NCBI GenBank assembly: GCA_964291305.2
Contig: OZ219783.1
Coordinates: 1,178,001-1,242,000, forward strand
Source of the DNA: VXNF01 sp964291305
GTDB taxonomy: Bacteria > Actinomycetota > Acidimicrobiia > Acidimicrobiales > CATQHL01
DNA: 64,000 nucleotides
Direction: 5' to 3'
Position numbers and translations under genes: made by a program. Shown one piece after another: positions 23,344-33,339 of the stretch. A model generated the notes under the pieces. That model was not told where the DNA came from. It searched no databases and saw only the letters and a program-made list of their open reading frames with translations. Position 1 is the first letter of the stretch. Each line of letters opens with the position of its first letter.

Positions 23344-24609
23344 GTGGCCAAACTGGGTGAGGGCGAACTCCTCAAATGCTCTTTCTGCGGCAAGACCCAG
23401 AAGCAAGTCAAGAAGCTCATCGCTGGGCCTGGCGTCTACATCTGCGACGAGTGCATCGATCTCTGCAATGAGATCATCCGAGAGGAGCTAGAACCGCCCG
23501 AAGTCCCCATGGGTGATCTGCCCAAGCCGGCAGAGATCTTCGAGTTTCTCAACGATTACATAGTGGGCCAGGAGCGGGCTAAGAAGATCCTCTCCGTAGC
23601 GGTGTACAACCACTACAAGCGCTTGCAGTTGGGTTCGGGCGCAGGTAGCGAAGAGGTAGAACTCGCCAAGTCCAACGTGCTGCTCATCGGGCCCACCGGC
23701 TGCGGGAAAACGCTCATGGCCCAGACCCTGGCCAAGATCCTCAACGTGCCGTTTGCCATTGCCGACGCCACGGTTCTTACCGAAGCCGGATATGTGGGCG
23801 AGGATGTCGAGAACATCCTGCTGAAGCTGATTCAGGCCGCTGACTATGAGGTAAAGCGGGCCGAGACAGGCATCGTCTACATCGACGAGATCGACAAAAT
23901 TGCCCGCAAAAGCGAGAATCCTTCGATCACCCGGGATGTTTCGGGCGAGGGTGTGCAACAGGCACTGCTGAAGATCCTGGAAGGTACCACCGCCTCTGTG
24001 CCCCCCCAGGGTGGGCGTAAACATCCCCATCAAGAACTGATTCAGATCGACACAACCAACATTCTGTTCATCTGCGGCGGGGCATTTGCCGGGCTAGACA
24101 CGATCGTGGAGAGCCGTATCGGCCGTAAGGGAGTGGGTTTCGGGGCCGATGTCCGCCCGCTGGAGGAGAAGGACCTGGGCGAACTCTACAGCAAGGTTCA
24201 ACCCGAGGATCTCTTGCGCTTCGGCATGATCCCGGAGTTGGTTGGTCGGCTGCCGGTGGTTGGCGCCGTGTCCAACCTGGAGCAGGATGCCCTGGTGCGT
24301 ATCCTTGTGGAACCCCGCAACTCGCTCACCAAGCAGTACCGCAAAAAGTTTGAGTACGAGAATGTCGAGTTGGAGTTCACCGACGAGGCCCTCACCGCGG
24401 TGGCCGAGGTGGCCATGGCACGTGGCACCGGCGCCCGGGGATTGCGAGCGGTCATGGAAGAGGTACTGCTAGATCTCATGTTCGATCTGCCTGGGCGTTT
24501 GGACATTGAGCGTTGTGTGATCGATGAGGCCACTGTCCGCGCCAATGCCAACCCTACGCTGGTGCCACGCCTGCGCCCCGCGGAGGTCTCGAGGCGCGCT
24601 GCTTCCTGA
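23344..24609 (+). CDS. clpX: Clp protease ATP-binding subunit ClpX
   Basis: 421 residues when started at GTG 23344, preceded by AGGAGGA; a longer frame from 23269 overlaps clpP but its extra residues are not family-like. The zinc finger CSFCGK...CDECIDLC opens the protein. Walker A is GPTGCGKT near residue 120, Walker B IVYIDEIDK, and the substrate-pore loop GYVG follows TEAGYVGEDVE; a RIGRKGVGFGA segment and the C-terminal AAA lid follow. It unfolds tagged proteins for ClpP. A C7 run in the middle is short and in frame. Confidence 0.96.
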   Translation: MAKLGEGELLKCSFCGKTQKQVKKLIAGPGVYICDECIDLCNEIIREELEPPEVPMGDLPKPAEIFEFLNDYIVGQERAKKILSVAVYNHYKRLQLGSGAGSEEVELAKSNVLLIGPTGCGKTLMAQTLAKILNVPFAIADATVLTEAGYVGEDVENILLKLIQAADYEVKRAETGIVYIDEIDKIARKSENPSITRDVSGEGVQQALLKILEGTTASVPPQGGRKHPHQELIQIDTTNILFICGGAFAGLDTIVESRIGRKGVGFGADVRPLEEKDLGELYSKVQPEDLLRFGMIPELVGRLPVVGAVSNLEQDALVRILVEPRNSLTKQYRKKFEYENVELEFTDEALTAVAEVAMARGTGARGLRAVMEEVLLDLMFDLPGRLDIERCVIDEATVRANANPTLVPRLRPAEVSRRAAS

Positions 24610-24745
24610 TTCTGCGGTCACTAGATTCCGGCTTCATCGGTTCTTCACCCTGGATGTTCTGGCCCTGTAAATGCTGGGCCTGTAGTGCTACAGAGCCGCG
24701 GCACGGCTGGCTGCGGTAGCTGATTAGATGACATAGGTGATGTAG

Positions 24746-26053
24746 ATGATGTTGTCTGATGCTCTGGCGTGGCTGGATCGCCACATAAACCTGGAGGCCA
24801 CCGCCGGCAAGGTACGAGGCTTGTCCCTCGACCGGATGCGGGCGCTGGTGGCGCTGCTGGGTGAGCCGCAGCGAGACTTCCCGGCTGTCCACATCACTGG
24901 CACCAACGGCAAGGGCTCTACAGCTCACCTGATAAGCCGACTCTTTGCGGCGCAGGGGCTGTCCGTCGGGACCTACACCAGTCCGCACGTCAGCAGCGTC
25001 AACGAGCGCATCCAACTGTCTGGCAGCCCCATCGGTGACGACGCCTTAGCTGAAGTCTTGGGTGATGTGCGGCGGGTTAGCGAAGCTGGCAGCCAGGAGC
25101 CCTCTTGGTTCGAGATAATGACCGGCGCTGCTTTGCGTTGCTTTGCTGACTCTGCGGTGGACGTGGCGGTTGTGGAGGTAGGCAAGCTGGGGCGCTACGA
25201 CGCCACCAACGTCCTGGACGCCGACGTAGCGGTGGTGACCAATGTGGGGGAGGATCACACCGACGGCGGAGAGGGCTGGCGGGCGGCGGTGGCCTGGGAG
25301 AAGGCCGGAATTGTGAAGCCGGGAGCGTTGCTGGTGTTGGGTGAGACCAATCCCGGCCTGCGCGATGTGTTCTGCGAGGTGGGACCGTCTCGTACCTACC
25401 TGCGAGGTGAGGACTTCGACTGCATCCGTAACGATCTTGCTGTGGGTGGCAGGATTCTAGACATCTCTACAAGCCGGTATTACTCCGACGTATACCTAGA
25501 GTTGCACGGTTGGCATCAGGGTGACAATGCCTCACTAGCGCTGGCTGCCGCCGAGGCTTTTTTCGACTCGCCGCTGGCCGAGGATGTGGTGGCCGAGGCG
25601 TTCGCCGGGGCAGGGCTGCCGGGCCGGCTGGAGGTGGTGAGTCGGGCGCCTCTTGTGGTGGTAGACGGTGCCCACAACCCTGACGGAGCATCTGCTGCTC
25701 GACGCTCCCTAGAGGAGGACTTCGCCGGTGCGGCCCGCACGATCATGGTGATCGGCATGACCGCAGAGCGCGACCCGCAGCGGATGCTGGCGGAGATCGG
25801 TGCTAGCCGTAGCGACCTGCTAGTGGCCACCACGGCGCCGACCCCTCGCGGCATCCCAGCCGACGAGCTGGCCAAGGTGGCGTCGGGTGCGGGTATCGCG
25901 TGTATAGCTATTGCCGATCCCGTCGCTGCAGTAAACCACGCCATTTCTCGGGCAGCTAAAGATGATCTGGTCTTCGTGTCGGGTTCTCTCTACGTGGCCG
26001 GTGCAGCCCGCGTCGCAGAAGTTGCCAAGCCCGCCACCAGTGGGAGCTACTGA
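24746..26053 (+). CDS. folC: folylpolyglutamate synthase / dihydrofolate synthase
   Basis: 435 residues from ATG 24746. The Mur-ligase-type P-loop is ITGTNGKGSTAHLISRLF near residue 50, with SPHVSSVNERI after it, VNVGEDHTDGGEGW in the centre (the 'GxDH' region), and VVDGAHNPDGASAARRSL toward the C terminus. It adds glutamate to folate. The gene stands 136 bases after clpX; that spacer shows no gene or clear terminator. Bifunctional or monofunctional activity cannot be told from sequence alone. Confidence 0.9.
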   Translation: MMLSDALAWLDRHINLEATAGKVRGLSLDRMRALVALLGEPQRDFPAVHITGTNGKGSTAHLISRLFAAQGLSVGTYTSPHVSSVNERIQLSGSPIGDDALAEVLGDVRRVSEAGSQEPSWFEIMTGAALRCFADSAVDVAVVEVGKLGRYDATNVLDADVAVVTNVGEDHTDGGEGWRAAVAWEKAGIVKPGALLVLGETNPGLRDVFCEVGPSRTYLRGEDFDCIRNDLAVGGRILDISTSRYYSDVYLELHGWHQGDNASLALAAAEAFFDSPLAEDVVAEAFAGAGLPGRLEVVSRAPLVVVDGAHNPDGASAARRSLEEDFAGAARTIMVIGMTAERDPQRMLAEIGASRSDLLVATTAPTPRGIPADELAKVASGAGIACIAIADPVAAVNHAISRAAKDDLVFVSGSLYVAGAARVAEVAKPATSGSY

Positions 26054-26214
26054 GTTCGCTCCCAAAGAGCGAAGCGGGGCTACGACAAGTCTGAGCTTCC
26101 GCTCGGGATCCGCTAGCGCCGGTAGCCTGCATCCGGATCACAAGGTGAGACATGGGTCCCGGGTGGGACTTTTGGGAGCAAGTCGGGCGATTAGGGCGAT
26201 TGGGAGCGGGAACG

Positions 26215-26628
26215 ATGGGTGTAACGCTGGTTTTGTGCAAGCCGGACGCCGTTGAGCGGGGCCTAGTTGGGGAGATCCTGAGCCGCTTTGAGCGCAAAGG
26301 GTTACGTATCTTGGCTGCCCGACTGTTGCGCATTGACGCTGAACTGGCGGCGCGTCACTACGCCGAACACGTGGAGGCGCCCTTCTACTCCGAACTGCGT
26401 GACTTCATTGGCCGTTCCCCATCTCTGGCGCTCGTGCTGGAGGGGCCAGCTGACACGTTCGCCATCGTGCGCACCTTAATGGGCCCCACCAACCCGGCTG
26501 TTGCCCCGCCGGGAACAATCCGCGGCGACTTCGGCATGGAGGTCACTGAGAACCTAGTGCACGGCAGCGACAGCGAGGCTTCGGCGGCACGGGAGATTGC
26601 TCTGTTCTTCCCAGACCTAGAAGTCTGA
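26215..26628 (+). CDS. ndk: nucleoside-diphosphate kinase
   Basis: 137 residues from ATG 26215, where the conserved N terminus MGVTLVLCKPDAVERGLVGEI begins; an open frame to 26152 is not family-like. The active-site signature NLVHGSDSEASA holds the phospho-His, and the arrangement LLGPTNP is present as LMGPTNPAVAPPGTIRGDF. It balances NTP pools. hisS starts six bases after its stop. Confidence 0.95.
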   Translation: MGVTLVLCKPDAVERGLVGEILSRFERKGLRILAARLLRIDAELAARHYAEHVEAPFYSELRDFIGRSPSLALVLEGPADTFAIVRTLMGPTNPAVAPPGTIRGDFGMEVTENLVHGSDSEASAAREIALFFPDLEV

Positions 26629-26633
26629 GCGCC

Positions 26634-27932
26634 GTGGCACTGCAGGCGCCGCGGGGTACTCGTGACATTCTGGCGCCGGCCTCGGCCAGGTTGCGCGCCT
26701 TAGTGCAGACCTTCGCCTCCACTGCAGAGTTGGCTGGTTATGGCCAGGTCGTCTCGCCGATGTTCGAGCAGATCGAAGTATTTCAGCGAGTCGGTGAGGC
26801 CACCGACATCGTCTCAAAGGAGATGTATCAGTTCCGCGACCCTGGGGATCGTCAACTGGCTTTGCGCCCCGAGCTGACGGCCTCGCTGGCCCGGGCTTTC
26901 GTGCAGCATCGGCCTCCGCTGCCGTGGAAGGCCTGGTATGAGGGGCCGCAGTTCCGCTACGAGAAGCCCCAGGCGGGACGCTTCCGTCAGTTCAACCAGG
27001 TAGGCGCGGAGCTATTCGGCTCTGAGGATCCGCAGGCCGACGTAGAAGTGATCGCCCTAGCCTGGCGGTTCTGCGAACGGCTGGGCCTCCAGCAGCTGCG
27101 ACTGGTGGTGAACTCCCTGGGGGATCGAGCCGATCGGGAGAGCTACCTGGCGGGGCTATCTAGTTACTTTGAGGCACAAGCGGGGGAGTTGTCGGTGCAG
27201 GGTCGGGCGACGCTGGGCCGCAACCCTTTGCGCTTGCTGGATTCTAAGCGGCCAGAGGATCAAGCCGCAGTGGCGGAAGCCCCAGTCATTACCGACTACT
27301 GGGGTCCCGAAGCCTCTGAACACTTCGCCGCGGTTTTGGCTGGTTTGGCGGCTCTAAACATCCCGTATGAGCGCAACCCGCGGCTGGTACGCGGCTTGGA
27401 CTACTACCGGCGTACTGCATTTGAGCTGGCCTCTGACGCGCTTGACGGGGCTCAGGACGCGGTTGGTGGCGGTGGGCGTTATGACGGTCTGGTGGCCGAC
27501 TTGGGCGGTCCCGACACGCCGGGCGTGGGGTTCGCTCTAGGTGTGGACCGACTGCTGCTGGCGTGTGACGCCGAGGAGACCTTCCCAGCGCCGCAGGGAA
27601 CCGCAGATGTGTTTGTGGTGGACGTTACCGGTGGAGCTGAGGCCACTCTGCTGACCGACGAGCTGCGCCGGGCGGGTTTAAGGGCCGAGCGGGCCTTCGA
27701 TGGTCGTTCGATGAAAGCGCAGATGAAGGCGGCAGACCGCTCTGGAGCGCGTTGGGCTGTGCTCATCGGCCCCGACGAGTTAGCTAGCGGGGTGGTCTCA
27801 CTGCGGCCGATGCGCGGGTGGGAGCTGGATGAACCGGTCCAGCGCCAGATACCCCGCGCTTGTGTGACCGCTGAACTGCTGCTGCAGCTGACGGGAGATC
27901 CCCCCGAGGCGACGGGTGAGGGCTCCGGGTGA
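26634..27932 (+). CDS. hisS: histidyl-tRNA synthetase
   Basis: 432 residues from a GTG five bases after ndk. Class II motifs are visible: APRGTRDILAP at the start, motif 2 around WYEGPQFRYEKPQAGRFRQF, the histidine-specific VRGLDYYRRTAFEL near residue 260, and GGGGRYDGLVADLGG with VGFALGVDRLLL (motif 3). An anticodon-binding domain follows. It forms a unit with aspS, overlapping the favoured aspS upstream frame. Confidence 0.95.
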   Translation: MALQAPRGTRDILAPASARLRALVQTFASTAELAGYGQVVSPMFEQIEVFQRVGEATDIVSKEMYQFRDPGDRQLALRPELTASLARAFVQHRPPLPWKAWYEGPQFRYEKPQAGRFRQFNQVGAELFGSEDPQADVEVIALAWRFCERLGLQQLRLVVNSLGDRADRESYLAGLSSYFEAQAGELSVQGRATLGRNPLRLLDSKRPEDQAAVAEAPVITDYWGPEASEHFAAVLAGLAALNIPYERNPRLVRGLDYYRRTAFELASDALDGAQDAVGGGGRYDGLVADLGGPDTPGVGFALGVDRLLLACDAEETFPAPQGTADVFVVDVTGGAEATLLTDELRRAGLRAERAFDGRSMKAQMKAADRSGARWAVLIGPDELASGVVSLRPMRGWELDEPVQRQIPRACVTAELLLQLTGDPPEATGEGSG

Positions 27933-27952
27933 TCCAGAGAGAGGAGCCAGCG

Positions 27953-29740
27953 GTGAACCAAGCGAGAGGGTTGAGGAACCACTACTGCGGCGAGCTGAGT
28001 GAAGCCGACATCGGCCGTGAGGTGTCTGTCTGCGGTTGGGTCGACCGGCGGCGAACCCACGGCGAGCATCTGGCCTTCCTGGATGTGCGAGATCACAGCG
28101 GAGTTGTGCAATGCGTCGTGGACGAGCGAATCGACGCCCGTAACGAGTACGTGGTGTGCATAAGTGGCGTTGTGCGGGAACGGCCAGAAGGCACCGTCAA
28201 CCCGGCGCTGGCAACGGGCGAGGTGGAGATCGGTGATTGCACGGTGGAGGTACTTCAGCAGGCGGAGACCATCCCGATTCCGCTGCACACCGATGTAGAC
28301 GAGAACCTGCGCTTGCGCTACCGCTACCTGGATCTGCGGCGCGAGCGCTTGCAGCGCAACCTGCGTATTCGGGCCAGGGTAAACGCCGCTATTCGGGAGG
28401 CGATGGATTCGCAGGGTTTCGTTGAGATCGAGACGCCGATGCTGGTGGCCTCTACTCCGGAAGGGGCGCGGGACTTCGTGGTGCCATCCCGGCTGCATCC
28501 GGGCAACTTCTACGCTCTGCCACAGAGTCCTCAGCTATTCAAGCAGCTCTGCATGGTCGGTGGGCTTGACCGCTACTACCAGATCGCTCGCTGTCTGCGT
28601 GACGAGGACTTGCGAGCTGACCGCCAGTTCGAGTTCATGCAGTTAGACGCTGAGGCCGCCTTCGTGGGCGCCGATGAGGTCATTACTTTCATCACCAGCG
28701 CAGTCAGCGGTGCAGTGGAGGCGGTTACTGGTTCCCCGCTGGGCGAAGTGCCCATCATCACCTGGGGCGAGGCGATGGAACGCTACGGAACCGACAAACC
28801 CGACATCCGGTTTGGCATGGAACTGGTCGACTGCAGCGATCTCTTTGCTGAGACGCAGGCGCGTGTGTTCCAAGTCCCCTGCATAAAGGGGATCAGAGTC
28901 CCAAGCGGGGCGGAACTGGGGCGCAACCGGATTGACGATTTGACCGCCGCCTGTAAGCGCTGGGGAGCCAAGGGTCTGGCTTGGTTCCGAGTATGTGAGG
29001 CCGATGACAATGACACCAATAACGACGCCAATAACGACGCCAACCACGGAGCGCCGACCCTCGACGGGGCGTTGACCAAGTTCATGTCAGCCACTGAGCG
29101 TGCGGCTTTGCCGCAACGGCTAGGCGCTGCTCCCGGTGACATGGTCATGCTCATTGCTGACGAGCCGCGTCTGGTGAATCGGGTGTTGGGGATGCTGCGG
29201 CTCGAACTAGGCCGACCGCCGGTCAACGAGGGCGGCCTGGCGCCGCTGTGGGTCGTGGACTTCCCAATGTTCGAAGACATTGACGCTGAGGGGAATCCGC
29301 AGGCCGCCCATCACCCTTTCACCATGCCGCACCCCGATGATCTGGACTACCTAGTGCGCGGCGGCGCTGAGTCGCTCTTGCGTGTGCGTTCGCAGGCCTA
29401 TGACCTGGTCATTAATGGCTGGGAGTTAGGGTCGGGGAGTGTACGGATCCACGATGCCGCCATCCAAAAGCAGGTTTTCGCCGCCCTGGGGATTGACGAG
29501 GCCACCGCCGAGCGCCGCTTTGGCTTCCTGCTTGAGGCGTTCGGCTATGGTGCTCCGCCACACGCTGGCTTCGCTTTCGGCATCGACCGGCTGGTAGCGC
29601 TGCTGGCTGGTGAAGAGAACATTCGCGAGGTCATCGCTTTCCCCAAGACCCAGTCTGGGGCGGATCCGCTCACCGGTGCGCCTGGACCGATCGACAGCAC
29701 CCACCTGGGTGAGCTAGGTCTCCGTCTCCGCAGCGTATAG
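27953..29740 (+). CDS. aspS: aspartyl-tRNA synthetase
   Basis: 595 residues from GTG 27953, with GAGAGGAG well placed upstream; a longer frame from 27929 overlaps hisS but adds nothing conserved. The OB anticodon domain (VCGWVDRRRTHGEHLAFLDV), motif 2 (YQIARCLRDEDLRADRQFEF) and motif 3 (GFAFGIDRLVALLAG) are clear, with the bacterial GAD insertion between them. A repeat of 12 bases (29016-29039) makes an Asn/Asp-rich insert DTNNDANNDANHG, which is not usual for the family. The canonical RQPEFTQ of motif 2 appears here as RQFEFMQ. Confidence 0.95.
   Translation: MNQARGLRNHYCGELSEADIGREVSVCGWVDRRRTHGEHLAFLDVRDHSGVVQCVVDERIDARNEYVVCISGVVRERPEGTVNPALATGEVEIGDCTVEVLQQAETIPIPLHTDVDENLRLRYRYLDLRRERLQRNLRIRARVNAAIREAMDSQGFVEIETPMLVASTPEGARDFVVPSRLHPGNFYALPQSPQLFKQLCMVGGLDRYYQIARCLRDEDLRADRQFEFMQLDAEAAFVGADEVITFITSAVSGAVEAVTGSPLGEVPIITWGEAMERYGTDKPDIRFGMELVDCSDLFAETQARVFQVPCIKGIRVPSGAELGRNRIDDLTAACKRWGAKGLAWFRVCEADDNDTNNDANNDANHGAPTLDGALTKFMSATERAALPQRLGAAPGDMVMLIADEPRLVNRVLGMLRLELGRPPVNEGGLAPLWVVDFPMFEDIDAEGNPQAAHHPFTMPHPDDLDYLVRGGAESLLRVRSQAYDLVINGWELGSGSVRIHDAAIQKQVFAALGIDEATAERRFGFLLEAFGYGAPPHAGFAFGIDRLVALLAGEENIREVIAFPKTQSGADPLTGAPGPIDSTHLGELGLRLRSV
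29016..29039 (+). repeat. 12-bp in-frame tandem duplication inside aspS
   Basis: CCAATAACGACG is repeated at 29016-29027 and 29028-29039, extending an Asn/Asp-rich insert in the protein. It is in frame. Confidence 0.9.
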
Positions 29741-29892
29741 CGGTGCGAGTATCCTCAAGTGACACGAATGGCCCACGCATGGTCGATGCGCTTAGTCCGT
29801 TTTGGGCGGGAGCTTGGGCGGAGAAGGCGTACCCCCGGCCAGGACAGGTGAGCAAGATTAGGGTGAGCAAAAGTAGCTGAGGGAGTGCAGTC

Positions 29893-30657
29893 GTGAGTGG
29901 TGGCGAGCTAGCCGTGGTACTGGCGAGTGTGGCTGTGGTGGTCGCAGCGGCGGTGCTCGGCGCCTTGGGGGTTGGCATAGCACGGTCGCTTAGAGAGTTG
30001 CGTCGCCTGTTGGGGGAGATCCGGCGGGATGTTCTGCCAGCGGTAAAGCGCATTGAGGAGGCCTCCGGGCAGGTAACCGGTGAGGTGCAGCGGGTCGGCG
30101 GCTTGCTGGATGTAGCCGAGGCGGTCTCTCAGCGAGCCGAGTCGCTGTCTAAGGTGACCTACCGGGCGGCAGTCGAGCCTCTCGCCGCGGCGGCCGGGTT
30201 GTTCCGCCGAGGACATGCTAAGGATGCTGGTACTTTTGCTAAGGGTGCCGCTGATAGGGGTGCTTCTGCTAGGGGTGCGGTCGTCCCTGGTTGGGCAAAA
30301 GCAGCCGCTGCGTCAAGCCGGACTTCTTGGACCCGTCGAGCGGCGGCGTACTTGCTGCGTTCGGGCTACCGCGCTGCTACAGCTCGCCTCGCTGCCCGCT
30401 TTGCTGCTGCATCAGCTCAACGCAGCGCAACGACGACTACCTCAAGTGCTGATAACTATTCTGAGACTCCAGCGACAGGCACCGCGCCCGACCTGGGCAC
30501 CCGCCGAAGCGGGACCGACGGAGTCTCTTGGGAGCGCCAACTGAGCGAAGCCGTTCGAGAGGTCACCAACGAGATCTCTGCCGCCCTCGAGGAGGGACGC
30601 CAAAGGATCCAGGCCGAGCGCAATAGCGAGCGCAACGGTAAGGGTCCCGCCAGGTAG
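29893..30657 (+). CDS. DUF948-like membrane-anchored protein
   Basis: 254 residues. One hydrophobic N-terminal helix (LAVVLASVAVVVAAAVLGAL) is followed by a helical stretch SLRELRRLLGEIRRDVLPAV and RVGGLLDVAEAVSQRAESL, the pattern of DUF948 proteins. The middle is Ala/Gly/Arg-rich and low in complexity, and the C terminus is a charged helix (EVTNEISAALEEGRQRIQAE). It lies between aspS and alaS. Its function is unknown; an envelope role is possible. The low-complexity middle part is poorly conserved in general. Confidence 0.7.
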   Translation: MSGGELAVVLASVAVVVAAAVLGALGVGIARSLRELRRLLGEIRRDVLPAVKRIEEASGQVTGEVQRVGGLLDVAEAVSQRAESLSKVTYRAAVEPLAAAAGLFRRGHAKDAGTFAKGAADRGASARGAVVPGWAKAAAASSRTSWTRRAAAYLLRSGYRAATARLAARFAAASAQRSATTTTSSADNYSETPATGTAPDLGTRRSGTDGVSWERQLSEAVREVTNEISAALEEGRQRIQAERNSERNGKGPAR

Positions 30658-30732
30658 CACGTCTGCCTGAAACGGCAATACTCTCGATCAGCTAGCCCAC
30701 TTACCCCCAGGACCCGAACCCCAAGCGCCGTC

Positions 30733-33339
30733 ATGTCCGGAACCACAGCCCGCGAATTGCGCAGCATCTTTACCGGCTTCTTCGCCGAACGCGACCACAC
30801 GATCGTGCCTTCAGCGAGCCTCATTCCGTATGACCCGACGCTGCTGTTCACCGTGGCCGGAATGGTGCCTTTCAAGGCCTACTTCGTGGGCACTGAGCCT
30901 TCGCCCTACAAGCGGGCCACGACGGTGCAGAAGTGCGTGCGGGCCGGTGGCAAGCAGAACGACCTCGACGAGATCGGGCGCACTAAGCGGCATCTCAGCT
31001 TTTTCGAGATGCTCGGCAACTTCAGCTTCGGCGATTACTTCAAAGAGGAGGCCATCGCCTGGGCCTGGGAGCTGTCGACTACGCACCTCGGATTCGACCC
31101 CGAACGGCTCTGGATTACTGTCCACCTGAGCGACGACGAGGCAGCGGAAATCTGGCGCGAAGCCGTAGGTGTGCCCCCCGAGCGGATCCAGCGCCTCGAC
31201 GAGGACAACTTCTGGCGTATGGGCAGCCAGGGCCCTTGCGGGCCTTGCTCGGAGATCTTCTTTGACAAGGGCGAGGCCTACGGTGCCGGTGGCGGGCCGG
31301 CTCAGGGTGGTGACGAACGCTACGTGGAGTTCTGGAACCTGGTGTTCATGCAGTTCGAACAGCAGGCGGACGGTTCGACAGTGCCGTTACCGAAACCCAG
31401 CATCGACACCGGCGCCGGCCTCGAGCGGGTGCTCACGCTGCTGCAAGGGGTCGACTCGGTGTTTGAGATCGATGAGATGGCGCGGCTGGTCAGAAAGGCT
31501 TCGGAACTGTCCGGGGTGCGTCTGGGCGCCTCGGAGACCTCCGACGTTTCGCTGCGCATCCTGGCCGAGCACGCCCGCACTATGACGTTCCTCATCGGCG
31601 ACGGTGTGTTCCCGTCCAACTCCGAGCGCGGTTTTGTACTGCGCCGAATCATGCGCAGGGCTATTCGCCATGCCTATCTGCTGGGCGTGAACCGCGTCGT
31701 GACCCCTTATTTGGTGGACGAGGTGTGTGACATCATGGGCTACGACTACCCCGAGTTGTTCGACAATCACGCCTTCATCCGGGACGTCACCGAGCGCGAG
31801 GAGGTCCGCTTTCGCCAGACCCTGGGCCGCGGGTCGCTGCTGTTAGATGAGGCCATCGAGGGCCTAGAGGCGGGCGAAACGCTTGGCGGTGCCACGACGT
31901 TCCTGTTGCACGACACTTACGGCTTCCCCTTCGAGGTAACCGAGGAGATTGCCCGAGAGCGCGGGGTTGAGTTGGACCGCGAGGGATTCGAGGCCGAGTT
32001 AGAACAGCAACGTAGCCGGGCTAGGGAGGACTTTGCTGCCCGCTCAGCCGACTCCGGCGATCTGAGCGTCTACCTGGAAGTGCTAGAGAGCTTCGGCGAG
32101 ACCGAGTTCGTAGGCCGTGACCGCAACGAGGCCACCGCTCGTGTGCTGGCGGTGACCGACCAGGGCGTGGTTTTAGATCGCACCCCGTTCTATGCCGAGG
32201 CCGGCGGGCAGATCGGTGATACCGGTTACCTCTATCCCGAGGTTAGCGAAGAGGGCAGTGACGACGCTTTAGCGGTTAGTGACACCAGCTACGTGCTGGC
32301 GGGCCTGCATTTGCACCACGTGGACGGCGCCTTCGGGCGGCTGCAGCTTGGCCAGAGCGTGCGGGCTGTAATCGACGGCGAGAGGCGGGCAGCTATCCGC
32401 CGACACCACACCGGTACCCACATTCTGCATTGGGCGCTTCGAGAGGTGCTGGGGGAGCACGTGAAGCAGCAAGGCTCACTGGTTGCGCCCGACCGACTGC
32501 GTTTCGATTTCAGTCACTACAGCGGTCTCAGCGACGACGAGATCACATCAATTGAAGATTTAGCCAACGCTGAGATTCTGGCCAACCCGCCCTGCCGTCA
32601 CTACGAGACCACCATGGATGAGGCCAAGGCGGCAGGAGCTATTGCGTTCTTCGGCGACAAGTACGGCGACGTTGTGCGGGTATTGGAGGCCGGCTCTAAC
32701 TCCATTGAACTCTGCGGCGGTACCCACGTGCGGGCGCTGGGAGACATCGGGCCGCTGAAGATCATTTCCGAGGCATCCATCGGGTCCAACATCCGTCGGC
32801 TCGAAGCGGTCTGCGGTCACGGACCCATACAGCGACTTCGCCAGACCGAATCCCGTCTAGCCGAGGCAGCTGGTGTTTTGGGTGTGCCGCCCGAGGACGT
32901 GGCACAAGCCGCGGGACGCTGGGCTGGTGAGCTCAAGGCCCTACGCCAAGAGTTGAAGACGTTGCGCCAGCAGGCGGCGGGCGATCGAGCGGGGGAGTTG
33001 GCAGCGCTCGCCACCGGTGGCCTAGTAGTGGCCAGGATTGATGGGGTGGACCGTAACGAGCTGCGGGATTTGGCTAGCGCGGTGCGTGACCGGGACGGGG
33101 TGAGCGCCGTTGTGCTGGCAACAGCTCCCGAGCGTGGCGGCGTGGCCTTCGTGTCGGCGGTGGTGCCGGGTGACGGCTGGCATGCTTCGGACTTACTCGG
33201 CGACGCCCTGAAGTTGGTCGGCGGGGGAGGGGGCCGCAATCCCGACTTCGCCACCGCGGGCGGCAAAGACGCCAGCCGCCTCGACGAAGCCCTAGAGCTG
33301 GTTCGCCAAGCAGCGGCCACCCAGCGCGCCTCGGTTTAG
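30733..33339 (+). CDS. alaS: alanyl-tRNA synthetase
   Basis: 868 residues from ATG 30733. The catalytic half includes RDHTIVPSASLIPYDPTLLF and FFEMLGNFSFGDYFKEEAI. Editing-domain zinc ligands are in RRHHTGTHILHWALR and ELCGGTHVRALGDIG, and the C-terminal dimerisation/C-Ala domain has GGGGGRNPDFATAGGKD. It charges tRNA-Ala. Its TAG (33337-33339) overlaps by four bases the TAA of the convergent aroE gene (33336-33338). Confidence 0.96.
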   Translation: MSGTTARELRSIFTGFFAERDHTIVPSASLIPYDPTLLFTVAGMVPFKAYFVGTEPSPYKRATTVQKCVRAGGKQNDLDEIGRTKRHLSFFEMLGNFSFGDYFKEEAIAWAWELSTTHLGFDPERLWITVHLSDDEAAEIWREAVGVPPERIQRLDEDNFWRMGSQGPCGPCSEIFFDKGEAYGAGGGPAQGGDERYVEFWNLVFMQFEQQADGSTVPLPKPSIDTGAGLERVLTLLQGVDSVFEIDEMARLVRKASELSGVRLGASETSDVSLRILAEHARTMTFLIGDGVFPSNSERGFVLRRIMRRAIRHAYLLGVNRVVTPYLVDEVCDIMGYDYPELFDNHAFIRDVTEREEVRFRQTLGRGSLLLDEAIEGLEAGETLGGATTFLLHDTYGFPFEVTEEIARERGVELDREGFEAELEQQRSRAREDFAARSADSGDLSVYLEVLESFGETEFVGRDRNEATARVLAVTDQGVVLDRTPFYAEAGGQIGDTGYLYPEVSEEGSDDALAVSDTSYVLAGLHLHHVDGAFGRLQLGQSVRAVIDGERRAAIRRHHTGTHILHWALREVLGEHVKQQGSLVAPDRLRFDFSHYSGLSDDEITSIEDLANAEILANPPCRHYETTMDEAKAAGAIAFFGDKYGDVVRVLEAGSNSIELCGGTHVRALGDIGPLKIISEASIGSNIRRLEAVCGHGPIQRLRQTESRLAEAAGVLGVPPEDVAQAAGRWAGELKALRQELKTLRQQAAGDRAGELAALATGGLVVARIDGVDRNELRDLASAVRDRDGVSAVVLATAPERGGVAFVSAVVPGDGWHASDLLGDALKLVGGGGGRNPDFATAGGKDASRLDEALELVRQAAATQRASV

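Noticed and set aside
24001..24007. C7 run in clpX as a further contingency tract
   Set aside because: Seven bases is within expectation for this base composition, it is in frame in an essential gene, and similar short runs occur in carB.
27479..28498. 339-codon open frame on the minus strand across hisS and aspS
   Set aside because: It lies opposite two certain synthetase genes, has no motif or ribosome site, and its amino acids mirror the G+C-rich codon pattern of the real strand.
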